A stretch of 64,000 nucleotides of DNA from Endotrypanum monterogeii. Lineage: Eukaryota; Euglenozoa; Kinetoplastea; Trypanosomatida; Trypanosomatidae. Made by a program: the position numbers and the translations under genes. Location of the stretch: contig CM007320.1 in assembly GCA_000333855.2 (NCBI GenBank), positions 1,097,818-1,161,817 of the forward strand. Reading direction: 5' to 3'. The notes under the pieces are model-generated. The model did no database searches and was not told the DNA's origin. It saw only the letters and a list, made by a program, of their open reading frames with translations. Below are positions 1 to 10,108 of the stretch, one piece after another (the stretch's first letter is position 1; each line of letters opens with the position of its first letter).

Positions 1-61
1 TTACCTACCGGTAACGTAACGTAAGTACGTAGAGACAACAACACACACACACACACGACAT

Positions 62-104
<43 letters not shown>

Positions 105-806
105 TGCAAACGGAGATGTAGCGCAGCGGAATTAAAAGACGTGGGACAAAGAAGAGAAACCAGCGGGGAAAGGGAAAAGGGGGGTAGAAGAAGAAAAACG
201 AGGTGACCCGCACCAGGAAAACATGACCACGCACGTGCGGCGATCCCACCTGACAGAGCATCACACTTCACGTATAGGCAGGATCCAATGAAGATGCTCA
301 TTTCTTTTCACGTTTTCTTTCCCGCAAGGAAACTCCTCCGACGAGTGATATTTCTCTGATTCAGTTTTCTTTTGCTTCCACACTTACTATCCTGCAACTG
401 CACACCTCACACTCCCTACAGGACTGGATGCAATGCGGCAGATAAGGCGAGACACTGGGGTCTGTGGCCTCCGACGAGCCTGCCTCAGAGCACGGTAGGG
501 TACGCCGGACTACACATTTCTCCAAGTAATGAAACATGTCTGAGCGCAGGAGCTGCAAACACACATTCGCGTAGAGAATAAAGGCAACGGATATTGAAGC
601 ACACCCGTCGTATCACTGCCGAGAGAAAACATCAAGGGAAGTCAGAGGACGAGGAAAAGAAACACCCTCTGAGGAGAGGAACGTTATCCGTGTACTCTGT
701 GGGAGAGCAAAGATCCCAGTATAGCCACGTGCACGCAGTGCAACCTCCACCGATATCGGCAGCGGGGGGGAGGGAGGGGAAGGGCCATATTTTTTATGCA
801 ACACCC
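1..806. other. Intergenic region, left edge
   Basis: No convincing gene. It holds a CA tract near 43-57 followed by a TA tract at 68-102, then purine-rich plus-strand DNA near 130-200, which reads as polypyrimidine on the minus strand. It should contain the 3' UTR of the phosphoesterase gene and the splice region of the next gene beyond the window. A 58-codon minus-strand ORF (ATG at 537) is too short to call. Confidence 0.6.
68..102. repeat. TA dinucleotide microsatellite
   Basis: Uninterrupted TA run directly preceded by a CA-rich tract. The same CA-then-TA pairing recurs at other intergenic positions in the window. Confidence 0.95.
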
Positions 807-1901
807 TCACAGTTCCAAGTCTACGACGCTCGGAGGCAAGAGCACCTCCTCACCAAGCGGGCCCATCATCATGGATGCGTTAATACACGGAAGAAATGGA
901 ATCTCATCCGTTCTCAGTAACCCCTCCGACTGGGTACAGTCATCTGGTGTCTCTACACGAAAGGACTCCCTGACGAGCTGAGGCACCGGTAGCCTATGCA
1001 TGCCATGTGCGCCATGAAGATGCCCACATAGAAGTATACGGCGCGGTGCCACCTGCTGAGCATAAGTACATATGGGCTGCTCCTCAACACTGTGGCGGGC
1101 TCTGGGTATGCTGGGACTTTGGTGAACGACCAACACATCGACAGCACCCCCTGGTGTGCCACCCTCCAGTCGCGCGTGAAACTGCTGTTGTGAGCAGGGT
1201 CGAAGAAGATTTGACGATACTGGCGACCCCTCCTTTTTTTTCGCTGAAGGAATAAATGGCCTCCAGTCCTTTTCCCCTTGAAATGCCCTATTGGGGCTCC
1301 AGCGAGAGTTGGAGATGGATCGTGGTGATCCGTAGAAGCGCACGCCAACAGGCTCCACAACAACACTGTCCTCGCACAAGTATACAGCAGGAGCAAAAAG
1401 TTGCCTCACCTCCGCTGTATTCATTGCAGCGATAGCCTTGTCATGATTCCCGGCGATGATCAACTTCACTGGGTGGGGGTGCAACGTCTTATCTGTGAAC
1501 CAAGCCGCAAAGTCCGTCAACATTGCTTTGACATCTCGCCCAAAATTCAATCCTTGTTGAATGTCGCCGCAGTGCACAAGCACATCACCATTTGGCACAT
1601 GTATACGGCGATGCTGTTCGTGGGTATCGCTAATGACGACTAGGCGTAAGGATAAAACTGGCTTGGGGGGTAGATCTGCAATTTTGTAGATCAGTGGCTT
1701 GCGCAGTGAGTACGTAGACGGTTGTTTCACCCCGCCACAGAGTGCAAGAAGAGGGTCATCTTCGTTGACTGCCGAGTGCAGCAGTGTTGAGACACGCGAT
1801 GAGCCTGCAGAAGTCCATGTGGGTGGAGGGAGGGCTGTATGGCGCACAAGTCTTGGCAGGTAGCCGTAATATTCGCACAGCGCCGCAGCAGCCACTGCCA
1901 T
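807..1901 (-). CDS. Calcineurin-like metallophosphoesterase
   Basis: A 364-residue protein of the metallophosphoesterase superfamily, which hydrolyses phosphate esters at a two-metal centre. The signature blocks occur in the right order: SDTHE (D92, H94), CGD (112-113), GNHD (151-154), a VVHQSP histidine block, and GHLHG near the C-terminus. The spacing is closest to the UPF0046/MPPED-like branch. The first ~80 residues are not part of the catalytic fold. An insert between the GNHD and VVHQ blocks is rich in charged and serine residues. The start is the ATG at 1901; the open frame runs upstream to 2123 but only through non-ATG codons and across the probable splice acceptor at 1986-1987. The substrate cannot be told from sequence. 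Confidence 0.85.
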   Translation of the reverse strand: MAVAAAALCEYYGYLPRLVRHTALPPPTWTSAGSSRVSTLLHSAVNEDDPLLALCGGVKQPSTYSLRKPLIYKIADLPPKPVLSLRLVVISDTHEQHRRIHVPNGDVLVHCGDIQQGLNFGRDVKAMLTDFAAWFTDKTLHPHPVKLIIAGNHDKAIAAMNTAEVRQLFAPAVYLCEDSVVVEPVGVRFYGSPRSISNSRWSPNRAFQGEKDWRPFIPSAKKKEGSPVSSNLLRPCSQQQFHARLEGGTPGGAVDVLVVHQSPSIPRARHSVEEQPICTYAQQVAPRRILLCGHLHGAHGMHRLPVPQLVRESFRVETPDDCTQSEGLLRTDEIPFLPCINASMMMGPLGEEVLLPPSVVDLEL

Positions 1902-2692
1902 CGGGACGCATAGAAGACGCGAGGGAACAAGCACAGCGGTAGGCGCACTTACACTGAAGACATGAGTTGGGTCGTAAAAGACTGTCTTTAGTAAAAATAA
2001 CAAACCATACGAAAAGAAAAAAAAATAGAAACGCGCAGATGATGGAGAAGAGATGCAAACAACTCGAGGTAAAGATTTCACAGTCTGTAGTCCTCTCCGT
2101 CTCCCAGGCACACACACACACACCTACACACACACACACACATTAAAAGGAACGAGTCCGTGGAGGAGGGGGGATACAGAGGAGATGAAAACGGACGAGC
2201 AACGACCGTCGCGCCAAAGGTGTGTAAAGGGCTTTCATTCCTAATTCAACGCGATAGATGACTGCAAAGTGCATAGTTTAAAAGGAGTTTTTTTTTACTT
2301 TTTTTTTTCTTCAAGTTTAATTGCTCAACATCCGCAAAGCAAAAGGTAAAAAAAAACCTACGGATTGAATGAGGCGCAGAAGCCGCGCATCCTGTGCCAC
2401 GAAGTGTCCAAAGAAAAGCACTCTTCAAAATTTCGTCTCAGAAGCCCTCCCCCCCCCCCACACACACACAGACAGACAGACACCCCTTCCCCTCTGTTAG
2501 TCCCCCACACAGCTTTTCTCCTTGCCGATTGACCAGAGCAAACTGCTCTTTGATTGCATGAAAACAACCCACTTTTGTCACAAGACCGAGGATCGCCCAA
2601 AAAAATGCACACGCCTAGATTTCACGGGGAGGTGTGTTGACACCATTAGCACCGCCCCTTTGCATATGTTCATACCCCAAGGAATGCAGTTT
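1902..2692. other. Intergenic region with CA microsatellite
   Basis: Between the phosphoesterase start and the exportin-like stop. It holds the splice acceptor near 1986, a CA microsatellite at about 2110-2142, T-rich runs near 2288-2310 and a C-run at about 2450-2459. No gene seen. Confidence 0.7.
1986..2031 (-). promoter_or_regulatory. Predicted trans-splice acceptor of phosphoesterase gene
   Basis: On the minus strand a T-rich polypyrimidine tract (about 2031-2010) is followed by the first AG at 1987-1986. This would give a 5' UTR of about 84 bases before the ATG at 1901. Confidence 0.5.
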
Positions 2693-5600
2693 TCAGCTGT
2701 TCCCCAAAGTACCAGTGTTCGCCTTTACAATGTTAAGCAAGAACTCCTTCACTTTCCGACGCTGCCCAGACATGTTACCAACAATGAGGAGGTGCGCGTT
2801 CAGCGTCTCTTGCTTCTCCTGTGATATCCCGGCCATGATCAAGGATGGCGCTAGTCTGGGAAAGAGCTTCACATAGGGCTCACTAAGCCCGTACGCGACG
2901 CTATCGCGCTCATGTGGCGGCAGTTCGCCCACTGGGGTCGAGGTCACGTAGGAGACCAGCCTCGAGTACACTACAACGCGCACTTCGGTCAAGGCCGTCT
3001 CTACATCCGGCAACACTGAGGCGTCCGTTGTGAGGTTGACGATAGACATCAGAAAGCGGTGTGCTGTACGATTGTCAGCACCACTTGCGAAGACGTCCAT
3101 CCCCAACTCTGCCGTTGCAAACAGGAGCGCCTTGTCCCGCTTCCATGAGTGATTGTCCAGCACATTATTGCGCATAAAATTAGTTACATCCTTGGCGTAA
3201 TAGAGCCACTGCTTCGACTCAGCTACATCATTGGCTGTGTTGCGAACGTTAGCAGCCCTCGCCCGCTGTTCGCGCACCTGCTCCTGGCGCTGAGTAAAAA
3301 ATCGGCGTAGAAGTGGGAAAATGTGAATCAACAACGTCGGGTGCTGCTTGCCGATTGGCAGCAAGCATTTATCGGTGAGAGAGCGGGTAACTTGTGTAGT
3401 CATTGGGGTGCCAGTCGCAAGGCCGTGGATGACCTCGCCAAACCGTTCCGCTGGAAGAATAGGACCCAGCTCTCCAAAGACCTGGTACAGAGAAACCCGA
3501 ATGTTCATCAGCGCGCCGCGAGCTGAACGTACATTGCCCGTTATGTGAGCATTGCTCTTGCGTGTATTACCCGGAAGAAAAAGATCTCTATCCTCTGTGT
3601 CCTGATCGAGAATGCCGCGGTACTGAGGCGGAAGATCGCTCGGCTGCATAGTGTGTATGTTCAAGAGCAGCTTCCCGACCAGTGGAAAGAGCTGCGTTGC
3701 TTTCTCTACAACGTAAGGCGTTCTCTGGCAACGACGGAAGACGGCAGCGATCGTGTTCACGCATCCCTGCAGGACTTGCCTCGAGTCCCTGTCGTCTAGT
3801 GTCACACCGCACATGACGTAATTGAAAGATTTTTGATCTTTCAGAGTTGGGGAGTCCGCCAGCATGTCCACTAACGGGTTTAGAATCTTTTGCAAGTACG
3901 CGTCCGAATCGTGCGCTGGCAGAATAGCTGTGAGCGCAATAAGGGCCTCGTATAAAAGGGTGCGCTCTATCCCATTCGCGCGCATCAGTAGCGGCTCTAG
4001 TTGTTCTATCAAAGAATAAATTCGTGGTACAAAGCGATGACTGTGGTCGACACACATTTGCACCAGAAGTGTGTGCAGACGGCGCCGTGTAGCCGAGATA
4101 TCAAGGTCATTGCTGCCCCGGCTACCCTCGTCACTAATACCGCTCAGGAGAATGCTGATGGTCCCGTCCCATACATTTATGGCATTTCCATCACACACTT
4201 TCCAGAAATAAGAGATCATGTTCAAATAGAGAGGCCTGAGCACCGCATCAGATGGATCATGGGCCAGCAACGCACTCACACACGCGTTAACGCTCACAGA
4301 TGAAGACTCGAAAGCAACTGAGAGGCACTCTATCATGAACTGAGTGACCTCCCAGTACACGAAGGTCAGGCTACTTTGCTGCACAAAGTTGTTGCAGGTG
4401 CGAGGGTCCTCTGAAGTGCCTCGGGGGTCTGGCAGCTTCTCCAATAGGGTCAGCACATACTGGTTCGTGCGCTCTGGGTTCATGCGAGCTAACTGGGTCA
4501 ACATCTTGCTTGCACCTCGCCGAAAGTCAGCAAAGACTTCTTCGAAGAGCTGCTCGAAACCAAACTGCTCTCGAGAAAGCTCTTGGCCCTCTGGATTCTT
4601 GCCTCGCACAGGATGGCATAAGTTCTTGGGAAGAAGCAGACGCAACCCGTCGTAGATTTCAAATGCATCCACATGGCGAAGGACCTCCTCTCCCAGGCGC
4701 TCCATCAGCTGCACAACAGAATGCCCGAACAGGATGCTGGGTATGGAAAAGACCGAGACGAAGCTCTGCACCATGAGTATCCCCTCTAACTGCACGAATT
4801 CCTTGGGAAGCTCCAAGGCCAAGTTGAGAATCTCATCCACTGCCGCTATGTCACGCGCAGCAACTAGTTCGGGTAAACTCCGGAGGACAATGGTGAACAG
4901 AACTCGAAGGACGGCCGCTTTGTTGGTATCACTGGCGGTGTAAGCGCGCAACAGAGCGGTAGTGCAGGATAAAACCGTGCGCCTCGCGGGCACCCATCGT
5001 AGCAGTACTTCCATTGTTACAGGTAAATTTTGCTCTCTCCAGACAGAAAACGGTAGATGTGGTGCGAGTACGCCAATAATGTTACACGCAGCCTCAACGC
5101 AGGGCTCGACGTCCAACGCCAAGGCCGTAGACCCCTCACCGCCAGAGGCCATGTAGTACGTGTAGAGGCTCACGATGGCAGCACTCAGCAGCTGGCCACC
5201 TTGCCTTGTCACGTTTCGTTTTAGACTCCCAATAAAATCCCGCGGCACACGATCAAAATCAGGATCCACCAGCGCCACGGTCATTTCGCTCAACAGCAGC
5301 ATCCGACGCGGCTGCGACTCGATCCCGCTGCAGAGGGAACCCATCACCTCCACTACCACGTCTTCATCAGAATAAATAACGCACTCGATGAGGAGCTCCA
5401 TCAGGGCCGAGCGCAACAAAAGCCCTAATGTCGGCTCATTGCAATACCACGAGAGCAGGTCCATCAAAGGAAGTTGTGGAGGTCTTATACGGCGAGCCTG
5501 CAGAGCATGGCGTAACAAAACAGCACCGTAGGCCTGAATAGCAATACCCTCGTGTGACGTCTTCAGAAGTCCTATACCAATCTGCACTACATCTTCAGCT

Positions 5601-5710
5601 GTCAAGACTTTTTCCCGCTCCAGGAGTTGCACGGTAGATTTTTTCCTGCGGTCGTTGTCACCACTCGCGTACACATCACGCAGTAAAGCAATTACCTCCG
5701 TGAGAGACAT
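2693..5710 (-). CDS. Exportin-like HEAT-repeat karyopherin
   Basis: A 1005-residue, almost entirely alpha-helical protein, a usual size for importin-beta superfamily carriers that move cargo through nuclear pores under RanGTP control. The N-terminus has the pattern of these proteins: a first helix pair, then residues IQAYGAVLLRHALQAR at about 55-70 and a SALMELLIE helix. This spacing resembles the exportin-5 N-terminal region (FGLQILEHVVK followed by NSVMELI). The C-terminal segment ends with a basic helix, RRKVKEFLLNIVK. The start is ATG 5710; upstream in-frame codons begin only at a GTG. Assignment to the superfamily is fairly good; assignment to exportin-5 is an inference from the N-terminus and could be wrong (another exportin or importin is possible). 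Confidence 0.6.
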   Translation of the reverse strand: MSLTEVIALLRDVYASGDNDRRKKSTVQLLEREKVLTAEDVVQIGIGLLKTSHEGIAIQAYGAVLLRHALQARRIRPPQLPLMDLLSWYCNEPTLGLLLRSALMELLIECVIYSDEDVVVEVMGSLCSGIESQPRRMLLLSEMTVALVDPDFDRVPRDFIGSLKRNVTRQGGQLLSAAIVSLYTYYMASGGEGSTALALDVEPCVEAACNIIGVLAPHLPFSVWREQNLPVTMEVLLRWVPARRTVLSCTTALLRAYTASDTNKAAVLRVLFTIVLRSLPELVAARDIAAVDEILNLALELPKEFVQLEGILMVQSFVSVFSIPSILFGHSVVQLMERLGEEVLRHVDAFEIYDGLRLLLPKNLCHPVRGKNPEGQELSREQFGFEQLFEEVFADFRRGASKMLTQLARMNPERTNQYVLTLLEKLPDPRGTSEDPRTCNNFVQQSSLTFVYWEVTQFMIECLSVAFESSSVSVNACVSALLAHDPSDAVLRPLYLNMISYFWKVCDGNAINVWDGTISILLSGISDEGSRGSNDLDISATRRRLHTLLVQMCVDHSHRFVPRIYSLIEQLEPLLMRANGIERTLLYEALIALTAILPAHDSDAYLQKILNPLVDMLADSPTLKDQKSFNYVMCGVTLDDRDSRQVLQGCVNTIAAVFRRCQRTPYVVEKATQLFPLVGKLLLNIHTMQPSDLPPQYRGILDQDTEDRDLFLPGNTRKSNAHITGNVRSARGALMNIRVSLYQVFGELGPILPAERFGEVIHGLATGTPMTTQVTRSLTDKCLLPIGKQHPTLLIHIFPLLRRFFTQRQEQVREQRARAANVRNTANDVAESKQWLYYAKDVTNFMRNNVLDNHSWKRDKALLFATAELGMDVFASGADNRTAHRFLMSIVNLTTDASVLPDVETALTEVRVVVYSRLVSYVTSTPVGELPPHERDSVAYGLSEPYVKLFPRLAPSLIMAGISQEKQETLNAHLLIVGNMSGQRRKVKEFLLNIVKANTGTLGNS

Positions 5711-6502
5711 GTTGAGAAAAGAATACGCTGGTGGACGCCACGCAGGCACATGCTAAGTTGAACTCCTCAGAAACGATACCTCCGCTCGAGTCTCTTTTCC
5801 TGCAGGTGGTGAAAATGTAGTTGACTGCTTGGAGAGTCTCACCTTCGCCTCCACACGCTCTTCCTCGAGGGCGTGCGGGTCCTCGGAAAGAAAAACGAGG
5901 GAGCCCTATGAGTCTTGATGACCACGCGTCACAAAATACAGGGGAAGCGGTTTCGTTTTAGAAAAAGGCTGTGACCATACATAAATCTTTCGGCTTGGAT
6001 TATCTTTTTTTGTTCTTGAGTAGCGCACACGTCCACGACCCGTCCCCCTACGTAAGGTTTTAAAGAGTTAGCCCTGCAGACGAAACAGCACGCAAGCCCC
6101 TGCCAACTCAAGGAAGAAAACAGAGAGAAGGGAGGACGAAAGGAAATCACAGGGTAAAAGACAAGGAGGAAAGACACACAAAACAGCAGATAAGTCAGGC
6201 ACAGAAGTATTTCTGCTTTCCCGAGAGAACTGACGATGTCCCTGCAGCAGGGCAGTTCATAGAGGAAGGAAAACTAAGACCTCACCCTCCAACCAAATAG
6301 GGGTGTAGATTCGGGCATTCTTGATTGTTTACATGTCAAATCTTTTCTTGTTGATTTTTTGTACTTTGCTCAGCTCCCCCAAAGGTGTATTAGGACACAA
6401 AGCTCAGAGAAAACACGGGAGCGTGTGCACTGAGATGACTGAGTTTTTTTAAAGGACCGGGGAGTAACACAAAGCCACAGAGGCAAATAAAGCAAAGCAC
6501 AC
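5711..6502. other. Intergenic region
   Basis: No gene seen. Pyrimidine-rich sense-strand patches occur near 5711-5725 and around 6110-6180, consistent with splice and polyadenylation signals between the pentapeptide gene (upstream in transcription) and the exportin-like gene. Confidence 0.6.
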
Positions 6503-7408
6503 TCAACTGCGATGCTGAGCTCGAGAGCCAGTAATCGGATCGTTCCTGCTTCTGCCTTCGTGACGTCTCCGTGGTGAGTGGCATGAGGACTTCTCAGCAG
6601 GTGCCAATGAGAGGCAGCCCATTACACCTGGGTCACCGACGACACGGCACTCGCGCGCCGAGCTCCCAGGCTTCATCACCCAGTCTAAGCGTCGGCAGCG
6701 ACCCCAATCAGTTGGTTTCACTACTATTGTCTGTCCGTCCACATACCAGCGAGAGAGGTCAGACATTGTGAAACTGCATTGAAAAAAAGTAGTACCTGCT
6801 GCATCCCAGTCTGACAGGTCAGCTCTGTGAAAGACGCAATGGGAAAAATGAGCCCGACGCGCTACCACAGCTGACGCATCAGTCGAGAGAAAAGTGCAGG
6901 AGTGAAACTGGGCACCTGCCAAATTAGCCCTTCGCAAGTCAGAAGAGTTGAATGTGCAGTGTGCAAAGTAGGCACCAAGCAAAAAAGCCTCGGAGAGATC
7001 GCTTCGATTGAAGCTAGCAGACAAACGTGAGCCCGATAAGTCGATCCTGTGCAAGTCACGACCCTCAAGCACAGTCCCCACCTCTCTCCTCGGCCGCCAT
7101 GCGGGTGCGGAGCTCAATGATGTAGACTTCTCATCTCCTTTAGGAAGAGTTGTTTCGGCAACCAGGAGTGATGATGAGCCAGGCAGTGTACCCTCAACTT
7201 CGACAGCATTGAGAATAGTATCGCGAAGAAAGCGTTGCGCGCATTCTGATGCATCCTTCGAAGGCGACGTAGATTCCGGCGTGGACCTTATGAAGGGAGA
7301 AGATTGCCTGGATCCGACAGTGAAAATTCCTGCCAATCGTGATGAGCGAAGCAAGAAGAGGGCTTCGAGGATCTGGCGTATGGCTGCACCGTTGAGGCGG
7401 CGGCCCAT
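6503..7408 (-). CDS. Pentapeptide-repeat protein
   Basis: A 301-residue protein. Its middle carries a right-handed beta-helix signature of the pentapeptide-repeat family, in which every fifth residue is a bulky or aliphatic core residue. Four near-perfect 20-residue units are visible, each built as FxxCxFxxxDLS followed by about ten residues (cores FAHCTF, FHSCTF, FSHCVF, FFQCSF). An earlier stretch, DLHRIDLSGSRLS, starts the helix. Twenty residues equals one complete square turn of the helix. The N-terminal ~40 residues are basic and hydroxylated (MGRRLNGAAIRQILEALF), as in a mitochondrial presequence, and the C-terminal ~60 residues are Ser/Arg-rich and probably disordered. Family function is unspecific (binding scaffold), so none is assigned. 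The start at ATG 7408 fits a splice acceptor at 7443-7444. Confidence 0.75.
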   Translation of the reverse strand: MGRRLNGAAIRQILEALFLLRSSRLAGIFTVGSRQSSPFIRSTPESTSPSKDASECAQRFLRDTILNAVEVEGTLPGSSSLLVAETTLPKGDEKSTSLSSAPAWRPRREVGTVLEGRDLHRIDLSGSRLSASFNRSDLSEAFLLGAYFAHCTFNSSDLRRANLAGAQFHSCTFLSTDASAVVARRAHFSHCVFHRADLSDWDAAGTTFFQCSFTMSDLSRWYVDGQTIVVKPTDWGRCRRLDWVMKPGSSARECRVVGDPGVMGCLSLAPAEKSSCHSPRRRHEGRSRNDPITGSRAQHRS

Positions 7409-8110
7409 AGCAACACAATGGCGTCGTTCGTGGAGACGCCGCCTTTGTTGGGCAATGTCAAAATGTGATGATCAAATAGTAAAGAACAGAGTAAGAAAAA
7501 CAAAGTGCAAGCATAAAGTTGCGCCTTCACTCGGTAGGTACACAGAACCTGTGTAGAATATATCCAAGAATGTCTGCAGTCCGAATGTGAAGTCGTCGAT
7601 GTTTGGTACAAATCCATGTAAAAGTACACGCGTGCCTCTATTCCTCCCGCATGCACCTCTGGCACTGCGAAAAAAAAAAAAAACAGGAAGAAACAAACTG
7701 CCAACACTCCCGCGACAGTGGAAGGAAGCTATCCTCTTGGACTCCAATAAAAAGGAAAGAACTCACCACGCGCAGCTACGTGTGACTTGACCCGTCCCCG
7801 CGCGCCTGAGGATAAAGTCACATTAGTCATCCACTCAAGGGTGTACAATCTTCACACGGCCTCACGTGAGGACTGCGAAACAGCTGCTGCATCCCAACGA
7901 CAGCTCGTGGGGCAACTGTGCCATTCAGAGGCGCACATCTTTCAAAGAGTTTCCGACGCGTGGAAAAACTAATAGTTGTGACACCCCAGTGATGAAAAGT
8001 ACATTTTTGTGATCAGGCGAAAAACTGCAGATTTGAACAAGTATAATCATGCACTGCACACAAGCAACAGTGCCAAACCACTCTCCAATCTCTATCTAGG
8101 ATTCTCTACT
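7409..8110. other. Intergenic region
   Basis: No gene seen. It holds the splice signals of the pentapeptide gene and a run of about 14 A at 7669-7683. The rest should be the 3' UTR of the POC5-like gene's upstream neighbour and downstream sequence of POC5. Confidence 0.6.
7443..7520 (-). promoter_or_regulatory. Predicted trans-splice acceptor of pentapeptide gene
   Basis: Sense-strand pyrimidine-rich stretch (TTTGTTTTTCTTACTCTG and onward) with the next AG at 7444-7443, about 35 bases before the ATG. Confidence 0.5.
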
Positions 8111-9130
8111 TCACATTTTCCATCGTGTCTGTGACGGTCGGACCTGGTGACGGGACGGTGCCGACGGGCCGCTGCCCATGAAGCGAGCGTTGTATAGATC
8201 TGCACGCACTACTGAAGGTCCTGATGCACTGGGAGGAACACCAGAGGAGGCTGGCGCACACGGAGCCGGGCGTCGACCGTACTCGCAGCACCCTGGGGCA
8301 AAGCAGGGATGATAAAATTTCCCTCTGTTATCGATATGGTGAACAGGGCAGATACTGTGGGTGTGCGCATGGCTAGGAATGGAACTGTCTGCGTGATCCG
8401 GTCTCGTGGAGCGATGGACCGAAGGGCTGTCATGACTGAGGATTTCTGCAATGGCCTCTACATCCTCCTCCTGACTCTCTTTCGATCCGTGAAGCACGCT
8501 CACTGCCTCACGGTTCAACGCACACACGCCCCGCACAAACGCCTCCCTGAGCTTCTCGCTCAGACTGTGGTTGTTGGATCGCTCCTCCTCTAACCGCTTC
8601 TGGTACCCCTCGATCTCTCCAATGAGCTCCTGCTCGCGGCAGTCGCGCCTGTGCCCCTCGTTTGACTGCAACCGTTTCTGATGGCGGTTTGCCGCAAACA
8701 CACGCCACTGGGTGTATGCGTGGAACTGCTCAAGACGCCTAATGTGAGTTTGAGCCTCTTCGGCCAGCCGACGACGCGCCCGACGAAGGTCAGCAAAGCG
8801 TAACCAGGTCTGGAAAACGCGCCTGATGTGACACTTTGTATGTATTTCCTGTACTCTCAAAGCGAGCTGCATGACGTGTGCCTTCACCTTTTGATAACGC
8901 TGCTCCTCCGCTGACCTCGCCGCCTCAGCATCAGCAACGTTTCGCTCCAGCTGCCGACGCACTGTATCGAGGGATTTTTGGGCATCATCGCGTATTTGCT
9001 GACCTCTTCGCTGAAGATACTCCTCTATCATGGCCGAAACATGATTATTCATGCGAGCACAGGTACCATGGACCTCTTCAGCTACTTCGGCCACGAAGCT
9101 CTCATCTGACTCTGCCTTTACGAGTGACAT
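8111..9130 (-). CDS. POC5: POC5-like centrin-binding centriole protein
   Basis: A 339-residue, largely coiled-coil protein. POC5 is a conserved centriole/basal-body protein that binds centrin through short Trp-containing repeats and builds the inner scaffold of the distal centriole. Two candidate centrin-binding repeats are visible: RVFQTWLRFADLRR (Trp109) and YTQWRVFAANRH (Trp142), flanked by heptad-like helices. The diagnostic stretch is FVRGVCALNREAVSVLH at 198-214, which matches the conserved GVCALNxEA block of animal POC5. The C-terminal ~110 residues are His/Pro/Ser-rich and probably disordered. The start is ATG 9130: the longer open frame to 9208 begins with TTG, and the splice acceptor lies at 9215-9216. 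The protein is shorter than human POC5, mainly outside the core. Confidence 0.65.
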   Translation of the reverse strand: MSLVKAESDESFVAEVAEEVHGTCARMNNHVSAMIEEYLQRRGQQIRDDAQKSLDTVRRQLERNVADAEAARSAEEQRYQKVKAHVMQLALRVQEIHTKCHIRRVFQTWLRFADLRRARRRLAEEAQTHIRRLEQFHAYTQWRVFAANRHQKRLQSNEGHRRDCREQELIGEIEGYQKRLEEERSNNHSLSEKLREAFVRGVCALNREAVSVLHGSKESQEEDVEAIAEILSHDSPSVHRSTRPDHADSSIPSHAHTHSICPVHHIDNRGKFYHPCFAPGCCEYGRRPAPCAPASSGVPPSASGPSVVRADLYNARFMGSGPSAPSRHQVRPSQTRWKM

Positions 9131-9214
9131 ACTGTAGAATAGAACGGTGCTCACGCAGGTGAGCGATTGTCGACAAAATAAAGGCAGATGCCTCTTGTGC
9201 TTGTGCAAATGACC

Positions 9215-9252
9215 ACTAAACCGTCAGGGAGACAATGTACAAAAACAAAGGA
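9215..9252 (-). promoter_or_regulatory. Predicted trans-splice acceptor of POC5-like gene
   Basis: Sense-strand pyrimidine-rich TTTGTTTTTGTACATTGTC tract followed by the first AG at 9216-9215, about 85 bases upstream of the ATG at 9130. Confidence 0.45.
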
Positions 9253-9677
9253 TTAACCTAGCAGTTAGAAGTGTTTCTTGCATGGATAAACATCGCGATT
9301 TACTCACAGCCAGCGAGGATGGGGAGACAAAGGCTTCTTCGGTGCAGCCCAACGAAAAAAAAAAAGAGTGCGCTCAGCGGGGCAAACAAATCGGTGAAAA
9401 CTCTACTTCCCTTAAATCTGCGGACTCATACAAAACAAAATAGGCGACAATACCAACCGGTTTGTATATGAGTACTGAAATTTGAACGCTGAAGAAAAAT
9501 CGAAGAAGGAACATACCGAAAAAACTTGCAGGTAGCCCTGTGACATAACTGAGCAAGGTTTCTCATTGAGAAAGTAGGCACAGCTATGCGCATCCACAAT
9601 CCTCCAATGCGAATACGAGGATAAAGACAACAAAAAGAGAAAGCAAGCATAAGCTTGATCTGCTTCTGGTCTCTGAA

Positions 9678-9700
9678 AATATATATATATATATATATAT
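9678..9700. repeat. TA dinucleotide microsatellite
   Basis: Pure AT/TA run in the gene-free stretch between the POC5-like gene and the 1440-residue gene. Confidence 0.9.
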
Positions 9701-10108
9701 GTATTTGTATATGTGGTGCACATCTTTCAATATTCAGGATGCTCGGGTTGCTCTCTACTTCTTCAGCGGTATATCTGGATGACAGCTGAGCAAAAAGGGT
9801 AGCCTAAAAGATAGCACTTGTATCTTTGGCATTTTAGTTGTGCGAAGTACTCAGGGTGAAGTACATTGATTCGATAAGGTGGTGAGGCGCCATCCGTCCC
9901 ATGAATAAACGGGAAAAAAAAGTGGAGTGTGGAGAGGGAAAAACAGCCTCGCGAAAAAAATAATAATAATAATGTGGATACCACTGTCTGTACAGAAGGG
10001 GATTACACCCACGCCACAGATGTCTACCACCGAGGTATGGTCTTTCGAAAGATATAGTGAAAAAAAGTGCTGTACTGGAGAGAACCGTGAAGACACAGAC
10101 ACGAGCGC

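Larger units (their letters stand above)
9131..10108. other. Intergenic region with TA microsatellite
   Basis: No gene seen. It contains the POC5 splice acceptor, a TA run at 9678-9700 and an A/T-rich patch near 9953-9972. It must include the 3' UTR of the 1440-residue protein gene. Confidence 0.65.

Noticed and set aside
361..537. 58-codon minus-strand ORF with a Cys-rich end
   Set aside because: Too short, no distinct splice signal, and lying in the probable 3' UTR of the phosphoesterase gene.
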